Shown: positions 45,437 through 54,507, counted from the stretch's first letter. The stretch is DNA of 64,000 bases from Pedobacter boryungensis (GCF_013204825.1 NZ_JABMKV010000001.1:1364001-1428000), one strand, 5' to 3'. Program-made: numbers and translations. Notes: generated by a model not told the origin, from the letters alone.

Positions 45437-46110
45437 GATGTACCAAATTTATAACCTATACCATACACAGAGTGAAGATAATCCTTTGCACCAGCTTCCA
45501 TTAATTTTTTCCTAAGATTTTTAATATGTGTATAAATAAAATCGAAATCATTGGCAATATCCATTTCATCTCCCCATAAATGTTCGGCCATTGCATTTTT
45601 GGTTACAACTTTACCTTTGTTGGATAGAAAATAAACCAACAAATCAAATTCCTTTCTGGTTAAAGTAATAGTTTGTTCATTAACACTCGTTTGCATGGCA
45701 AATACATCAACATTAATTTCATTAAACACAATAACATTATGCCCATCGTAATTTTTACGCCGAACAATTGCGCTTACTCTTGCCTTTAATTCGGATAAAT
45801 GAAAGGGTTTAACTAGATAATCATCAGCCCCTAAATCAAGTCCTGCTAATTTATCATCTAAAGAATGTCTGGCAGAAATAATTAGCACACCGTCTTTTTT
45901 CTTTAGTTTTTTAAGTTCCTCCAATAAGTTTAAACCTTCGCCATCAGGCAATCCTAAATCTAAAAGAATACAATCGTAATTATAAAGTGCTATTTTTTCA
46001 GAAGCCATTAAGTAATTGGATGCATATTCACATATATTACCTTCTTCTGTAAAGTAAGTTAATATGCTCTCCAAAACCGCCTGTTCGTCTTCTATAATTA
46101 AAATCTTCAT
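45433..46110 (-). CDS. OmpR-family response regulator
   Basis: A 225-aa regulator with a receiver domain (1-115; acidic pocket Glu7/Asp8, phospho-acceptor Asp51 in LLDLGLPDGEG, DDYLVKPF lysine) and an OmpR/PhoB winged helix (about 128-223; TLTRKEFDLLVYFLSNKGKVVTKNAM, then HIKNLRKKLMEAGAKDYLHSVYGIGYKF). OmpR-type proteins bind 11-bp-spaced direct repeats, which is what four promoters of this block carry, so it is the natural candidate for their regulator. No repeat pair is visible before its own start, so autoregulation is not supported. Confidence 0.95.
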   Translation of the reverse strand: MKILIIEDEQAVLESILTYFTEEGNICEYASNYLMASEKIALYNYDCILLDLGLPDGEGLNLLEELKKLKKKDGVLIISARHSLDDKLAGLDLGADDYLVKPFHLSELKARVSAIVRRKNYDGHNVIVFNEINVDVFAMQTSVNEQTITLTRKEFDLLVYFLSNKGKVVTKNAMAEHLWGDEMDIANDFDFIYTHIKNLRKKLMEAGAKDYLHSVYGIGYKFGTS

Positions 46111-46167
46111 GCTTTATAAAGTAAGAAAATTAATATGTAAACACCCAATACAGCAAAAAATACTTCT

Positions 46168-46773
46168 TTATAGTTGAAGATTTTGCACCAACTTTTTGAT
46201 GTTTTCTTCCTTTTTAAGTTGAAGAGTAGCTTGCGCATAAGGTGTAAAATAATGATGAAAGCTAAGCATTTCCCAATTTATGTTATCCCATTGCTTTTGA
46301 GTGTAAGTTAAACCTATTGTTTCTTCCCATTCTCTTTTTAATGCATCTGCAAAATCAGGATATCGATCTGAAGAAAAATGATAAAAATCAGCATCACAAA
46401 CTACCATTTCCATTAAATTTTCGGGCTTTTGCGGGTATCTTGTTGCCAAAATACAAGATCTAATATCCGCTATCTTTTCATTTACGATACCTAAACCAGC
46501 TAAAAATTGTGTTGCAATCTCTATACTAACCAATTCATGATCTTTATAAACTTCTGTATAACCAGTATCGTGAAACCAAGCGGCTAGAATTACATTTTCC
46601 ATTTCTTGTGGGGTTAAACCAGATTGAAAACCAATTTCTTTTACGGCATTAACCACATAATTGGTATGAAGTATATTGTGAAAATAAAGTTTTGGACTTA
46701 ATTTTTCTTTTAAAAATTGTGTTACGTATTGACTTACTTTTTCTACTAAATCATTAAAATCCATATTCGTCAT
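46168..46773 (-). CDS. HD-domain phosphohydrolase-like protein
   Basis: A 201-aa soluble protein with a metal-dependent HD fold: YFHNILHTNYVVNAV (first His), AAWFHDTGYTEVYKDHE (HD pair and further His) and VVCDADFYHFSSD (last Asp). All metal ligands are present. The substrate (nucleotide, (p)ppGpp or other phosphoester) cannot be told. M1 (46773) and M4 (46764, MDFNDLVEK) are both possible starts. A single CTACAGATTTA half-site of the neighbouring operator type lies upstream at 46794-46804, without a second half. Confidence 0.88.
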   Translation of the reverse strand: MTNMDFNDLVEKVSQYVTQFLKEKLSPKLYFHNILHTNYVVNAVKEIGFQSGLTPQEMENVILAAWFHDTGYTEVYKDHELVSIEIATQFLAGLGIVNEKIADIRSCILATRYPQKPENLMEMVVCDADFYHFSSDRYPDFADALKREWEETIGLTYTQKQWDNINWEMLSFHHYFTPYAQATLQLKKEENIKKLVQNLQL

Positions 46774-46839
46774 CTCAGCACAAGATTAAAAGTTAAATCT
46801 GTAGAGATTTTGAAGTAGGACAAAAGATACCTCCATAAA

Positions 46840-46870
46840 AAAGAGCAAAATTACTTTTGCTCTTTATAAT
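46840..46870 (-). terminator. Terminator after metZ
   Basis: AAAGAGCAAAA and TTTTGCTCTTT (46840-46850, 46855-46865) pair perfectly around a 4-nt loop. On the minus strand a T-run follows (to about 46837). Confidence 0.8.
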
Positions 46871-46894
46871 TGTTAACTGAAAACTATTAACTGT

Positions 46895-48058
46895 TTATTT
46901 TAGTGCTCCTTCAATATCAGCTATAATATCGTTAATATGTTCTAAACCGATAGATAAACGTATCGAACCTTGTTCAATACCCACTTCTAAACGTTGTTCT
47001 TCGGTCAATTTGCTATGTGTACTGGTAGCTGGATGTGTTGCGATTGAACGTGTATCGGCCAAATTCGCTGAGATAGAGAACATTTTCAGCCCATCCATAA
47101 ATTTACGAGCGCCATCAATACCTCCGTTTACAACAATAGTTACAATACCTCCACCCTGTGACATTTGTTTTTTAGCAATTTCATACTGAGGGTGAGATTT
47201 TAAGAATGGATATTTTACCAACTTAATTTTCGGGTGCTTTTCTAAATATTCTGCCACTTTTAAGGCATTTTCGCAATGACGATCCATACGAACCGCTAAA
47301 GTTTCTAAGCTTTTTGATAATATCCAAGCATTAAAAGGAGATAATGATGGTCCGCTGTGACGAGCAAAGTTCATTACTTCTGTAATTAAATCTTTCCTTC
47401 CCAAAATGATGCCACCTAACACACGACCTTGTCCGTCGATGTACTTGGTTGCTGAATGTATAGAAATATCTGCACCCAATTTTATAGGCTGTTGCAAATA
47501 AGGTGTTGCAAAACAGTTATCCACTACAAAAAGTACATTATGTTTTTTACATAACTGAGCAATAAATGCTAAATCAATTAAATCAATTCCCGGGTTTGAA
47601 GGCGTTTCTACAAAAACAATTTTAGTATTGGGCTTAATTAACGCTTCCCAATCCTGTGGTTTATCTAAATCTGCATAATCGAAAGTAACACCCCATTTAG
47701 AAAACACATTGGTTAACAATTGATGTGTTGAACCAAAAACCGAGCGACTTGAAACGATATGATCGCCACTTTTTAGAAATGCACCAAATGTTGTGAAAAT
47801 AGCAGCCATACCCGTTGCCGTGGCAAATCCATCTTCTGCCCCTTCTAGCAAACACATTTTCTCAATAAATTCTGATGTGTTTGGATTAGAATAGCGACTA
47901 TAAACGTTACCCTCTTTCTCATTTGCGAATAACGCACGCATTTCTTCTGCATCATCAAACTTATAACTTGAGGTTAGATAGATTGGCGCAGAATGTTCTT
48001 TGTGGCTACTTCTTTCTGTCTGGGTACGGATAGCGATGGTTTCAAAATTTTCGGACAT
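46895..48058 (-). CDS. metZ: O-succinylhomoserine sulfhydrylase
   Basis: A 387-aa PLP enzyme of the Cys/Met-metabolism family (fold type I) that makes homocysteine from an activated homoserine and sulfide. It has SRYSNPNTSEFIEKM, the GATATGMAAIF-like ATATGMAAI segment, VFVETPSNPGIDLIDL, VVDNCFATPYLQQP and the PLP lysine in IHSATKYIDGQGRVLGG. The pattern fits the MetZ group, but MetB/MetC-like activity cannot be excluded. The ATG at 48058 (MSENFETIAIRT) is preferred; the ATG at 48070 is supplied by a 9-bp repeat unit (ATGAACC). It ends in a clear terminator. Confidence 0.92.
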   Translation of the reverse strand: MSENFETIAIRTQTERSSHKEHSAPIYLTSSYKFDDAEEMRALFANEKEGNVYSRYSNPNTSEFIEKMCLLEGAEDGFATATGMAAIFTTFGAFLKSGDHIVSSRSVFGSTHQLLTNVFSKWGVTFDYADLDKPQDWEALIKPNTKIVFVETPSNPGIDLIDLAFIAQLCKKHNVLFVVDNCFATPYLQQPIKLGADISIHSATKYIDGQGRVLGGIILGRKDLITEVMNFARHSGPSLSPFNAWILSKSLETLAVRMDRHCENALKVAEYLEKHPKIKLVKYPFLKSHPQYEIAKKQMSQGGGIVTIVVNGGIDGARKFMDGLKMFSISANLADTRSIATHPATSTHSKLTEEQRLEVGIEQGSIRLSIGLEHINDIIADIEGALK

Positions 48059-48061
48059 AAT

Positions 48062-48104
48062 ATGGTTCATTAGTTCATTACTATAATCGGTTCAATAGTA
48101 ATGC
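48062..48104. repeat. 9-bp AATGAAC repeat element upstream of metZ
   Basis: GGTTCATTAGTTCATTACTATAA followed by TCGGTTCAATAGTAATG: two units on one side and a partial inverted partner, with ATTACTAT/ATAGTAAT as inverted arms. Confidence 0.6.
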
Positions 48105-48129
48105 GTTTTGCGTAAAACAATTTATTAAT

Positions 48130-48546
48130 CTATTTATGAATTGTATAAGTAAAATTTATTGTTGCAGAGCGGCCTAAGATATTTGATACAGAACAATACT
48201 TATCAAAGGTCATTTGTAAAGCACGTTCAACTTTGGCTACACTCAATTCACCAAATAAATCGAAATGAATGTTAATGACATCAAAAATCGGTGGCATTTC
48301 TTCATCTTTTCTTGTAGCCTTAATGCTAATTTTAACATCATCTAATGGCTCCTTTTGTTTGGTTAGCACATTTACCATGTCGATGCCGCTGCACCCACCT
48401 AAACCAACAAGTAAAGTCTCCATTGGTCTAAATCCCTTTCCTTCACCTCCAATAGCAGGTTTCGCATCTAGCTCTACTGTAAATCCGGCTTCATTACTAG
48501 CTTCAAAGTTAAATTTCCCGCTTTTGCGGATTAGATTTATTTCCAT
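48130..48546 (-). CDS. OsmC family protein
   Basis: A 138-aa member of the OsmC/Ohr superfamily (YhfA-like subgroup): FEASNEAGFTVELDAKP, the GxGGCSGIDMVNVLTKQ segment with one redox cysteine and a second cysteine in FDKYCSVSNILG. Both cysteines are present, so thiol-dependent hydroperoxide reduction is possible; the subgroup is not experimentally settled. It ends the minus-strand run with ispE, 7 nt upstream of it. Confidence 0.9.
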   Translation of the reverse strand: MEINLIRKSGKFNFEASNEAGFTVELDAKPAIGGEGKGFRPMETLLVGLGGCSGIDMVNVLTKQKEPLDDVKISIKATRKDEEMPPIFDVINIHFDLFGELSVAKVERALQMTFDKYCSVSNILGRSATINFTYTIHK

Positions 48547-48553
48547 TGGTGAA

Positions 48554-49357
48554 TTATAAGTTATAAAAAACCTGATTTTCTTTTTCTAAATCAGCAAGTA
48601 GAACTGGTTTTTCAAATATGGCAAAAACAGATGAACCACTGCCACTCATGAGTGCAAATGTAGCACCTGCAGCATAAAGCTTTGTTTTTATTTCGTCAAT
48701 TTGCGGAAATTTTGCAAAAACAGAGGTTTCAAAATCATTTTCAATTTTACCCTTCCATTCATTTAAAGGCAAATTTATCAATTCTTTAAGAGAAACCTTT
48801 GGCTGCTTCACCTTTACATTTTGATAAGCTTCGGCAGTAGATACATGCACATTTGGCTTTACCAATACAATAGAGTAAGTCGATAAATCCAGTGTCACAT
48901 CTTCAAATTCATCCCCTTTGGCAAATGCATATACTGGTTTATTCTCGATGAAAAAAGCACAATCAGCTCCTAAATTTCTAGCATAATCTTGCATTTTCTC
49001 AACCGGCAAATTCAACTTAAACTTCTCATTCACCAATTTAATTAAGAAAGCTGCATCTGCCGAACCTCCGCCTAAACCTGCTCCTACTGGAATATTCTTT
49101 AATAAAACAATCTGCTGATTTGGTAAATTAAAATCCTTTTGAAGCTGTACAAACGCTTTTAGGCAAATATTATCAGCTGCATTGCCAGGAATATTAATAC
49201 CTTTTATTATACAGTTCGTTTCATTTGCATCTATGAGCTCTACCACATCATATAGCTTAACAGGATAAAAAACGGTTTCGAGATTATGATAACCATCTTC
49301 ACGTTTTTCTGTTAAGAAGAGACCTAAATTTAGTTTAGCATTGGCAAGAGAAAGCAT
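48554..49357 (-). CDS. ispE: 4-diphosphocytidyl-2-C-methylerythritol kinase
   Basis: A 267-aa GHMP kinase that phosphorylates CDP-methylerythritol in the MEP isoprenoid pathway. It has the N-terminal AKLNLGLFLTEKREDGYHNL with the catalytic-site Lys/Asp region, the ATP loop NIPVGAGLGGGSADAAFL, LGADCAFFI and the C-terminal GSGSSVFAIF. The start used is the ATG at 49357 (MLSLANAKLNLGL). The upstream ATG at 49375 sits inside a REP element (GTCATCCTGAG) and would only add six residues. A good promoter lies at 49445-49474. Confidence 0.95.
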   Translation of the reverse strand: MLSLANAKLNLGLFLTEKREDGYHNLETVFYPVKLYDVVELIDANETNCIIKGINIPGNAADNICLKAFVQLQKDFNLPNQQIVLLKNIPVGAGLGGGSADAAFLIKLVNEKFKLNLPVEKMQDYARNLGADCAFFIENKPVYAFAKGDEFEDVTLDLSTYSIVLVKPNVHVSTAEAYQNVKVKQPKVSLKELINLPLNEWKGKIENDFETSVFAKFPQIDEIKTKLYAAGATFALMSGSGSSVFAIFEKPVLLADLEKENQVFYNL

Positions 49358-49370
49358 TTTAATAAATTTT

Positions 49371-49395
49371 GTCATCCTGAGCCTGTCGAAGGATT
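49371..49395. repeat. REP-like half element, GTCATCCTGAG type
   Basis: GTCATCCTGAGCCTGTCGAA followed by GGATT: one arm of the widespread GTCATCCTGAGC...GAAGGAT family, located in the ispE leader. Confidence 0.6.
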
Positions 49396-49444
49396 AGATT
49401 GACGAGTTACGATTGGATCATATTTAAGGAAGCAAACCTCATTG

Positions 49445-49474
49445 CAAACATACAAAATGTAAATTATCTACAAA
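49445..49474 (-). promoter_or_regulatory. Promoter of ispE
   Basis: Minus strand TTTG (49474-49471), 18 nt spacer, TATGTTTG (49452-49445): both elements of the Bacteroidota promoter at good spacing. The leader to the ATG at 49357 would be about 80 nt and includes a REP arm. Confidence 0.65.
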
Positions 49475-49531
49475 TAGTTAGCAAATTTCACAATGTGGAA
49501 AAAACGTAAAATGTATAGACATTAAAATTTT

Positions 49532-49539
49532 TAGTTTTG
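49532..49539 (+). promoter_or_regulatory. -7 box for thyA
   Basis: TAGTTTTG matches TAnnTTTG, 28 nt before the ATG at 49568. Confidence 0.55.
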
Positions 49540-49567
49540 TGATAGGATTTTTCTTCCTTAAAATAAG

Positions 49568-50362
49568 ATGAAACAATATTTAGATTTAATGCAACATGTG
49601 CTAGATCATGGCACACAAAAACACGACCGCACGGGAACAGGAACAATTAGCGTTTTTGGTTATCAGATGCGTTTTAATTTGCAGGATGGTTTCCCAATGG
49701 TAACCACTAAAAAATTGCACTTAAAGTCTATTATACACGAGTTAATTTGGTTTTTAAGTGGCGATACCAATATCAAATACTTAAAAGACAATGGTGTAAA
49801 AATTTGGGATGAATGGGCTGATGAAAATGGGAATTTAGGTCCGGTTTATGGTTCACAATGGCGTAGTTGGCCAAAACCAGATGGAGAAAAAATTGATCAG
49901 ATTTCTCAAATCATTCATACCATAAAAAACAATCCTGATTCGAGAAGAATAATCGTTTCTGCATGGAACGTTGCTGAAATTGAAAATATGGCCCTACCAC
50001 CTTGTCATGCTTTTTTTCAGTTTTACGTAGCCGATGGCAAATTAAGTTGCCAATTATACCAACGTAGTGCAGATATTTTTTTAGGCGTACCATTTAACAT
50101 TGCTTCTTATGCATTACTAACCATGATGGTTGCACAAGTTTGCGGTTTACAATATGGCGATTTCATTCACACACTTGGTGATGCACATTTATACAATAAC
50201 CATATTGAGCAAGCCAAATTGCAATTGAGTAGAGATACAAAGCCTTTGCCTCAAATGCACATTAATCCAGCAGTAAAAAACATCTTCGATTTTAAATTTG
50301 AAGATTTTACTTTGGAAAACTACGATCCACATCCACATATTAAAGGAGCGGTAGCGGTATAG
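49568..50362 (+). CDS. thyA: Thymidylate synthase
   Basis: A 264-aa folate-dependent enzyme that converts dUMP to dTMP with methylene-tetrahydrofolate. The length equals that of E. coli ThyA. Catalytic Cys146 is in [18 protein letters not shown] (21-26), [20 protein letters not shown] (dUMP phosphate) and [15 protein letters not shown] are intact. DHFR, which recycles the dihydrofolate it produces, is encoded two genes later. The gene is followed by a short 9-bp repeat element (50365-50392). Confidence 0.98.
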   Translation: MKQYLDLMQHVLDHGTQKHDRTGTGTISVFGYQMRFNLQDGFPMVTTKKLHLKSIIHELIWFLSGDTNIKYLKDNGVKIWDEWADENGNLGPVYGSQWRSWPKPDGEKIDQISQIIHTIKNNPDSRRIIVSAWNVAEIENMALPPCHAFFQFYVADGKLSCQLYQRSADIFLGVPFNIASYALLTMMVAQVCGLQYGDFIHTLGDAHLYNNHIEQAKLQLSRDTKPLPQMHINPAVKNIFDFKFEDFTLENYDPHPHIKGAVAV

Positions 50363-50364
50363 TT

Positions 50365-50392
50365 AGTTCATTAGTTTCATTAGTTCATTAGG
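50365..50392. repeat. 9-bp AATGAAC repeat element after thyA
   Basis: AGTTCATTAG, TTTCATTAG, TTCATTAGG: three units in the TTCATTAGT orientation directly after the thyA stop codon. Confidence 0.6.
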
Positions 50393-50456
50393 CGTGACCT
50401 AATTAAATATAATGACACAGTTTATATCATCCCTAAGAAGATTTAAACAAAAAACG

Positions 50457-50831
50457 ATGAGCTACAATAGAATTGAAGATTTAGAAGTTTACATGCTCGC
50501 AGAAGCATTTTCCAATGAGATTTGGGATATTATAGTTAAATGGGATTATTTTGCTAAAGACACAGTTGGAAAACAGGTTTGCAGATCTGCAGATTCAATA
50601 AGTGCAAATATAGCTGAAGGATATGGTCGTTTTCACTTTAAAGAAAATAAAAACTTTTGCTATTACAGTAGAGGATCAATCTTAGAAACAAAATCGTTTT
50701 TAAGAAAAATGCAACATAGAGGTTTGATTACAAATGAAGGATATGAGAATTTATTTAATAAATTAGAAATTATCCACATCAAACTAAATGCTTATATAAA
50801 GTTTATTGGAAGAAAGTCAACAACAGATTGA
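50457..50831 (+). CDS. Four-helix-bundle protein (S23/IVP family)
   Basis: A 124-aa protein of the four-helix-bundle family first found inside 23S rRNA intervening sequences: RIEDLEVYMLAEAFSNEIWDI in helix 1, VCRSADSISANIAEGYGRF between helices 2 and 3 (highly typical), then YYSRGSILETKSFLRKMQ. Function unknown; the bundle forms pentamers in solved members. The start used is the ATG at 50457; the frame opens at 50412, 15 codons earlier, without family similarity. It sits between thyA and folA as an intruder and is flanked on both sides by 9-bp repeat elements, consistent with insertion. Confidence 0.88.
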   Translation: MSYNRIEDLEVYMLAEAFSNEIWDIIVKWDYFAKDTVGKQVCRSADSISANIAEGYGRFHFKENKNFCYYSRGSILETKSFLRKMQHRGLITNEGYENLFNKLEIIHIKLNAYIKFIGRKSTTD

Positions 50832-50834
50832 ACC

Positions 50835-50890
50835 CATGAACAAGTGAACTAATGAACAAGTGAACCAATGAACCAATGAACCAATGAACA
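50835..50890. repeat. 9-bp AATGAAC repeat array supplying the folA start
   Basis: Units such as ATGAACAAG, TGAACTA, ATGAACAAG, TGAACCA and three ATGAACCA copies run into the folA start (ATGAACAAA), which is itself a repeat unit. Confidence 0.75.
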
Positions 50891-51372
50891 AAATATCCAT
50901 AGTTGTAGCCATTTCAGAAAATAATGCTATTGGAAAAGACAACCAATTGTTATGGCATTTACCTGCAGATTTAAAACATTTTAAAGAAATTACAACTGGT
51001 GGCACTATCATTATGGGGCGCAAAACATACGATTCTATTGGTAAGCCCTTACCTAATAGAAGAAATATTGTAATTACCCGAAAAACTGATTTAGAAATCC
51101 CTGGTGTTGAAGTAGTCAATAGTTTACAAGAAGCATTATCACTTTGTACACAAGAAAATGAAGTATATATTATTGGTGGTGCCGAGATTTATAAACATGC
51201 CCTTACACTCACCAATAGAATCTATTTAACAACAGTACATCAAAGTTATGAGGCTGATGCGTTTTTTCCAGAATTACCACAAAATGAATGGCAAGAAATC
51301 AATCAAGAATATCACAAAGCTGACGAAAAAAATAGCGTAGCTTACACTTTTTCAACATTAGAACGCAAATAG
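50884..51372 (+). CDS. folA: Dihydrofolate reductase
   Basis: A 162-aa NADPH-dependent enzyme that reduces dihydrofolate. It starts NKISIVVAISENNAIGKDNQ, has the folate-site LLWHLPADLKHFKEIT with the catalytic Asp in the ADLK region, GGTIIMGRKTYDSIGKPLPNR, and the NADPH segment EVYIIGGAEIYKHAL. The chromosomal type, with no sign of trimethoprim-resistance cassettes. The start codon and second codon come from the last unit of the 9-bp repeat array, so the leader consists entirely of repeat sequence. Confidence 0.96.
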   Translation: MNKISIVVAISENNAIGKDNQLLWHLPADLKHFKEITTGGTIIMGRKTYDSIGKPLPNRRNIVITRKTDLEIPGVEVVNSLQEALSLCTQENEVYIIGGAEIYKHALTLTNRIYLTTVHQSYEADAFFPELPQNEWQEINQEYHKADEKNSVAYTFSTLERK

Positions 51373-51425
51373 CGAAATTTCCTTAATAAAATTTCAATAA
51401 GATAACTATTATTTAAAAAAATAAT

Positions 51426-51433
51426 TAGATTTG
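51426..51433 (+). promoter_or_regulatory. -7 box for secDF
   Basis: TAGATTTG matches TAnnTTTG, 50 nt before the ATG at 51484. Confidence 0.5.
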
Positions 51434-51483
51434 CCGACTTGTTTAAAAACAGCATACTATAGAAAAAAATAATTTACAAACAA

Positions 51484-54441
51484 ATGCAAGGTAAAGGTTT
51501 TATTAAATTTATGGCAATACTATTAGGTATTGTCTGTCTGTATTCTCTCTCATTTAATCTAGTTACTTATAACGTAGAAAAAGACGCCAAAGCGTATGCT
51601 AAAGGCGATGTGGCGAAAGAAAAAGCGTATCTGGATTCAATGGCTACCGTGCCTGTTTATCCTGGTTTAGGGTTAACCTATCAACAAGTAAAAGGTAAAG
51701 AGATTAACCTTGGTCTTGACTTAAAAGGGGGAATGAACGTTACAATGGAGATTTCGTTGGCTGAGCTGACTAAATCTTTAGCGGGCAATCCTACAGATGC
51801 TAACTTTAATCAGGCATTACAAAATGCACAAACTCAAATGAACAATGGTGGAAAAGATTTCATCACTGCGTTTGTTAATGAATATGAAAAACTTGCACCA
51901 AACGGAAAGTTAGCAGATTTCTTTGCTAACCAAGATAATGCTAATCAGTTAAAAGCTAATGCAAGTAACGACGATGTTAAACAATTTTTATCTAAAGAAG
52001 GTAATAGTGCAATAGATCGCTCATTTACTATTTTACGTAGTCGTATTGATGGATTTGGTGTTGTTGCTCCTAACATGCAAAAACAAGAAGGTTCTAACAG
52101 AATCTTTATTGAAATGCCAGGTGTACAAGACAAAGAGCGTGTTCGTAAATTATTACAAGGTTCTGCTGAATTACAATTTTGGCAAGTTTATCAAAACGAA
52201 GAAGTTGTTAATATATTAGAGAACATTAACAAAACACTTGCACTAACTGTAAAAGATACGGTAGCTGTAACTACTACTAAACCTGCAGATACAGCATCTA
52301 AAGGCAGTAAATTAGCAAACTTAACTAAAGGTACACCAAAGGATACTTCAGCAACTGCTAAAAAAGCAGAAGCTAGCAAAATTAATCCATTATTCTCTAT
52401 ATTAAGTATTCCTACTTACGTTGCAGAAAATAATCAACAAGCATTACGCCCAGGACCAGTTGTAGGTTGGACTTTGCAAAAAGATACTGCTAAAGTAAAA
52501 GCATATTTTGCTAGACCAGAAATTAAGTCATTAATTCCAGGCACCATGAAATTCATGTGGAGCTTGAAACCAATGGAAGGCAGCAAAGTATTTGAATTGT
52601 ATGCGATCAAAGTTTCTTCTTTAGATGGAAGACCTGATTTAGGTGGCGATGCGATTTCTAACGCAATGCAAGGATACGATCAGAAAAACAGACCAGAAGT
52701 AACCATGTACATGAACAGCGATGGTGCTGCAAAATGGAAAAAAATTACTGCTGATGCCTCTGCTGATCCGAACAATAAAAAAGCGATTGCCATTGTTTTA
52801 GATAATACAGTTTATTCTGCACCAACTGTACAGAATGAAATTCCTAATGGTGTATCTTCTATTTCTGGTAGCTTTACTTTAGAAGACACAAAAGATTTAG
52901 CAAACATTTTAAAAGCTGGTAAATTGCCTGCTCCTGCTAAAATCGTTTCAGATTTCGTTGTAGGTCCTTCATTAGGTCAGCAAGCAATTGATAGTGGTTT
53001 ATCATCATTTGTAATTGCGTTCATTGTAATTCTAGCGTTTATGGCGTTATATTACAATAAAGCTGGATGGGTTGCCAACCTTGCCCTACTAATCAACTTA
53101 TTCTTTATTATGGGAGTACTTGCTGCATTTGGCGCTGTACTTACCCTGCCTGGTATTGCTGGTATCGTATTAACTATTGGTTTATCTGTAGATGCAAACA
53201 TTCTAATCTTCGAGCGTGTTCGAGAGGAACTTGCTCAAGGCAAAAACACAGCAGTTGCAATTAAAGAAGGTTTTAAACATGCAATGTCTTCAATTATTGA
53301 CTCGAACGTAACGTTATTTATTTTAGGTATTATCCTATTTATATTCGGTACAGGTCCGGTTCAAGGTTTTGCTACTACATTATGTGTGGGTATTGTAACT
53401 TCATTATTTGCTGCAGTTTTAATCTCTCGTGTTATTTTTGAAGGTTTATTAAGCAAAAAAGCAAATATCTCTTTCGATAATAGTGTAACTAGAAATGCAT
53501 TTAAAAATATTGCCTTCAACTTCGTTGGACATAGAAAGTTATATTATGTAATTTCTTCTGTTATTATTCTTGCAGGTATTGGTTTCTATGTGAAAAATGA
53601 TGGACTGCATTTAGGTGTCGATTTCAAAGGTGGAAGAACCTACATGGTGAAATTCGACAAACAGATGAACACTGAAGAGGTCTCTAAAAAATTAGTAAAA
53701 GAATTTGAAGGAGAAGAGGCACTTGTTAAAACAGCTGGAACTGATAACTCTTTAAAAATTACTACACCTTACCACATTAACGATCAAGATCAAAATGCTG
53801 ATAAAGTTGTGGAAAGCGCATTGAGAAAAGGCTTAGATGGATTAGGTTCGAAATACAGCATTGAAAGTTCTCAAAAAGTAACACCAACAATTGCAAGTGA
53901 CATTATTTACGGAGCATATGGAGCAATCTTATTCTCGTGTATTGTAATGTTTATTTACATCTTAGTTCGTTTTAGAAAATGGCAATATGGTTTAGGTGCG
54001 GTTATCGCATTATTCCATGATGTGTTATTGGTAATTTCATTCTATACTATTTTAGATGGTGTATTGCCTTTCCCATTAGAAATTGGACAAGATTTTATTG
54101 CAGCTATTTTAACTGTAATGGGTTATACCATGACAGAAACTGTAGTTGTATTTGACCGTATTCGTGAGAAATTAAACGAAACTGGTAAAACTGATGTATA
54201 TGGTGAAGAGCGTAATACATTAATCAACTTCGCATTAAATAGCACATTAAGTCGTACGATTTTAACTTCATTAACCGTATTCTTTGTGTTAATGGTAATC
54301 TTCGTATTTGGTGGAGATAGTATCCGCGGATTTATATTTGCCTTATTAATTGGTCGTATTATCGGTACTTATTCATCACTTTGTATCTCTACACCAATCG
54401 TAATTGATTTATCTAAAAACGAAAAGAAAGCAGTTAAATAG
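51484..54441 (+). CDS. secDF: SecDF protein-export subunit (fused)
   Basis: A 985-aa fusion of SecD and SecF that uses the proton gradient to pull proteins through SecYEG. Twelve membrane segments are expected. The SecD part has the first helix (about 7-28), LGLDLKGGMNVTMEI, a periplasmic P1 domain enlarged by a Ala/Thr/Lys-rich insert (about 255-300), GSFTLEDTKDLANILKAGKLPAP and the SVDANILIFERVREEL motif of TM4. The SecF part (about 675-985) has LGVDFKGGRTYMVKF and MGYTMTETVVVFDRIREKL. Fused SecDF is typical of Bacteroidota. Full length and followed by a clean terminator. Confidence 0.97.
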   Translation: MQGKGFIKFMAILLGIVCLYSLSFNLVTYNVEKDAKAYAKGDVAKEKAYLDSMATVPVYPGLGLTYQQVKGKEINLGLDLKGGMNVTMEISLAELTKSLAGNPTDANFNQALQNAQTQMNNGGKDFITAFVNEYEKLAPNGKLADFFANQDNANQLKANASNDDVKQFLSKEGNSAIDRSFTILRSRIDGFGVVAPNMQKQEGSNRIFIEMPGVQDKERVRKLLQGSAELQFWQVYQNEEVVNILENINKTLALTVKDTVAVTTTKPADTASKGSKLANLTKGTPKDTSATAKKAEASKINPLFSILSIPTYVAENNQQALRPGPVVGWTLQKDTAKVKAYFARPEIKSLIPGTMKFMWSLKPMEGSKVFELYAIKVSSLDGRPDLGGDAISNAMQGYDQKNRPEVTMYMNSDGAAKWKKITADASADPNNKKAIAIVLDNTVYSAPTVQNEIPNGVSSISGSFTLEDTKDLANILKAGKLPAPAKIVSDFVVGPSLGQQAIDSGLSSFVIAFIVILAFMALYYNKAGWVANLALLINLFFIMGVLAAFGAVLTLPGIAGIVLTIGLSVDANILIFERVREELAQGKNTAVAIKEGFKHAMSSIIDSNVTLFILGIILFIFGTGPVQGFATTLCVGIVTSLFAAVLISRVIFEGLLSKKANISFDNSVTRNAFKNIAFNFVGHRKLYYVISSVIILAGIGFYVKNDGLHLGVDFKGGRTYMVKFDKQMNTEEVSKKLVKEFEGEEALVKTAGTDNSLKITTPYHINDQDQNADKVVESALRKGLDGLGSKYSIESSQKVTPTIASDIIYGAYGAILFSCIVMFIYILVRFRKWQYGLGAVIALFHDVLLVISFYTILDGVLPFPLEIGQDFIAAILTVMGYTMTETVVVFDRIREKLNETGKTDVYGEERNTLINFALNSTLSRTILTSLTVFFVLMVIFVFGGDSIRGFIFALLIGRIIGTYSSLCISTPIVIDLSKNEKKAVK

Positions 54442-54462
54442 TTTTCAATTCCAATTAAATAT

Positions 54463-54494
54463 AAGGGCATTCATAAACTGAATGCCCTTTTTTT
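54463..54494 (+). terminator. Terminator after secDF
   Basis: Perfect 10-bp stem AAGGGCATTC / GAATGCCCTT with a 7-nt loop and a T-run. Confidence 0.92.
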
Positions 54495-54507
54495 GTACCC
54501 AGTGAAA

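Noticed and set aside
50884..51372. Trimethoprim-resistance dihydrofolate reductase
   Set aside because: It is a chromosomal-type FolA close to thyA, without integron or transposon context.
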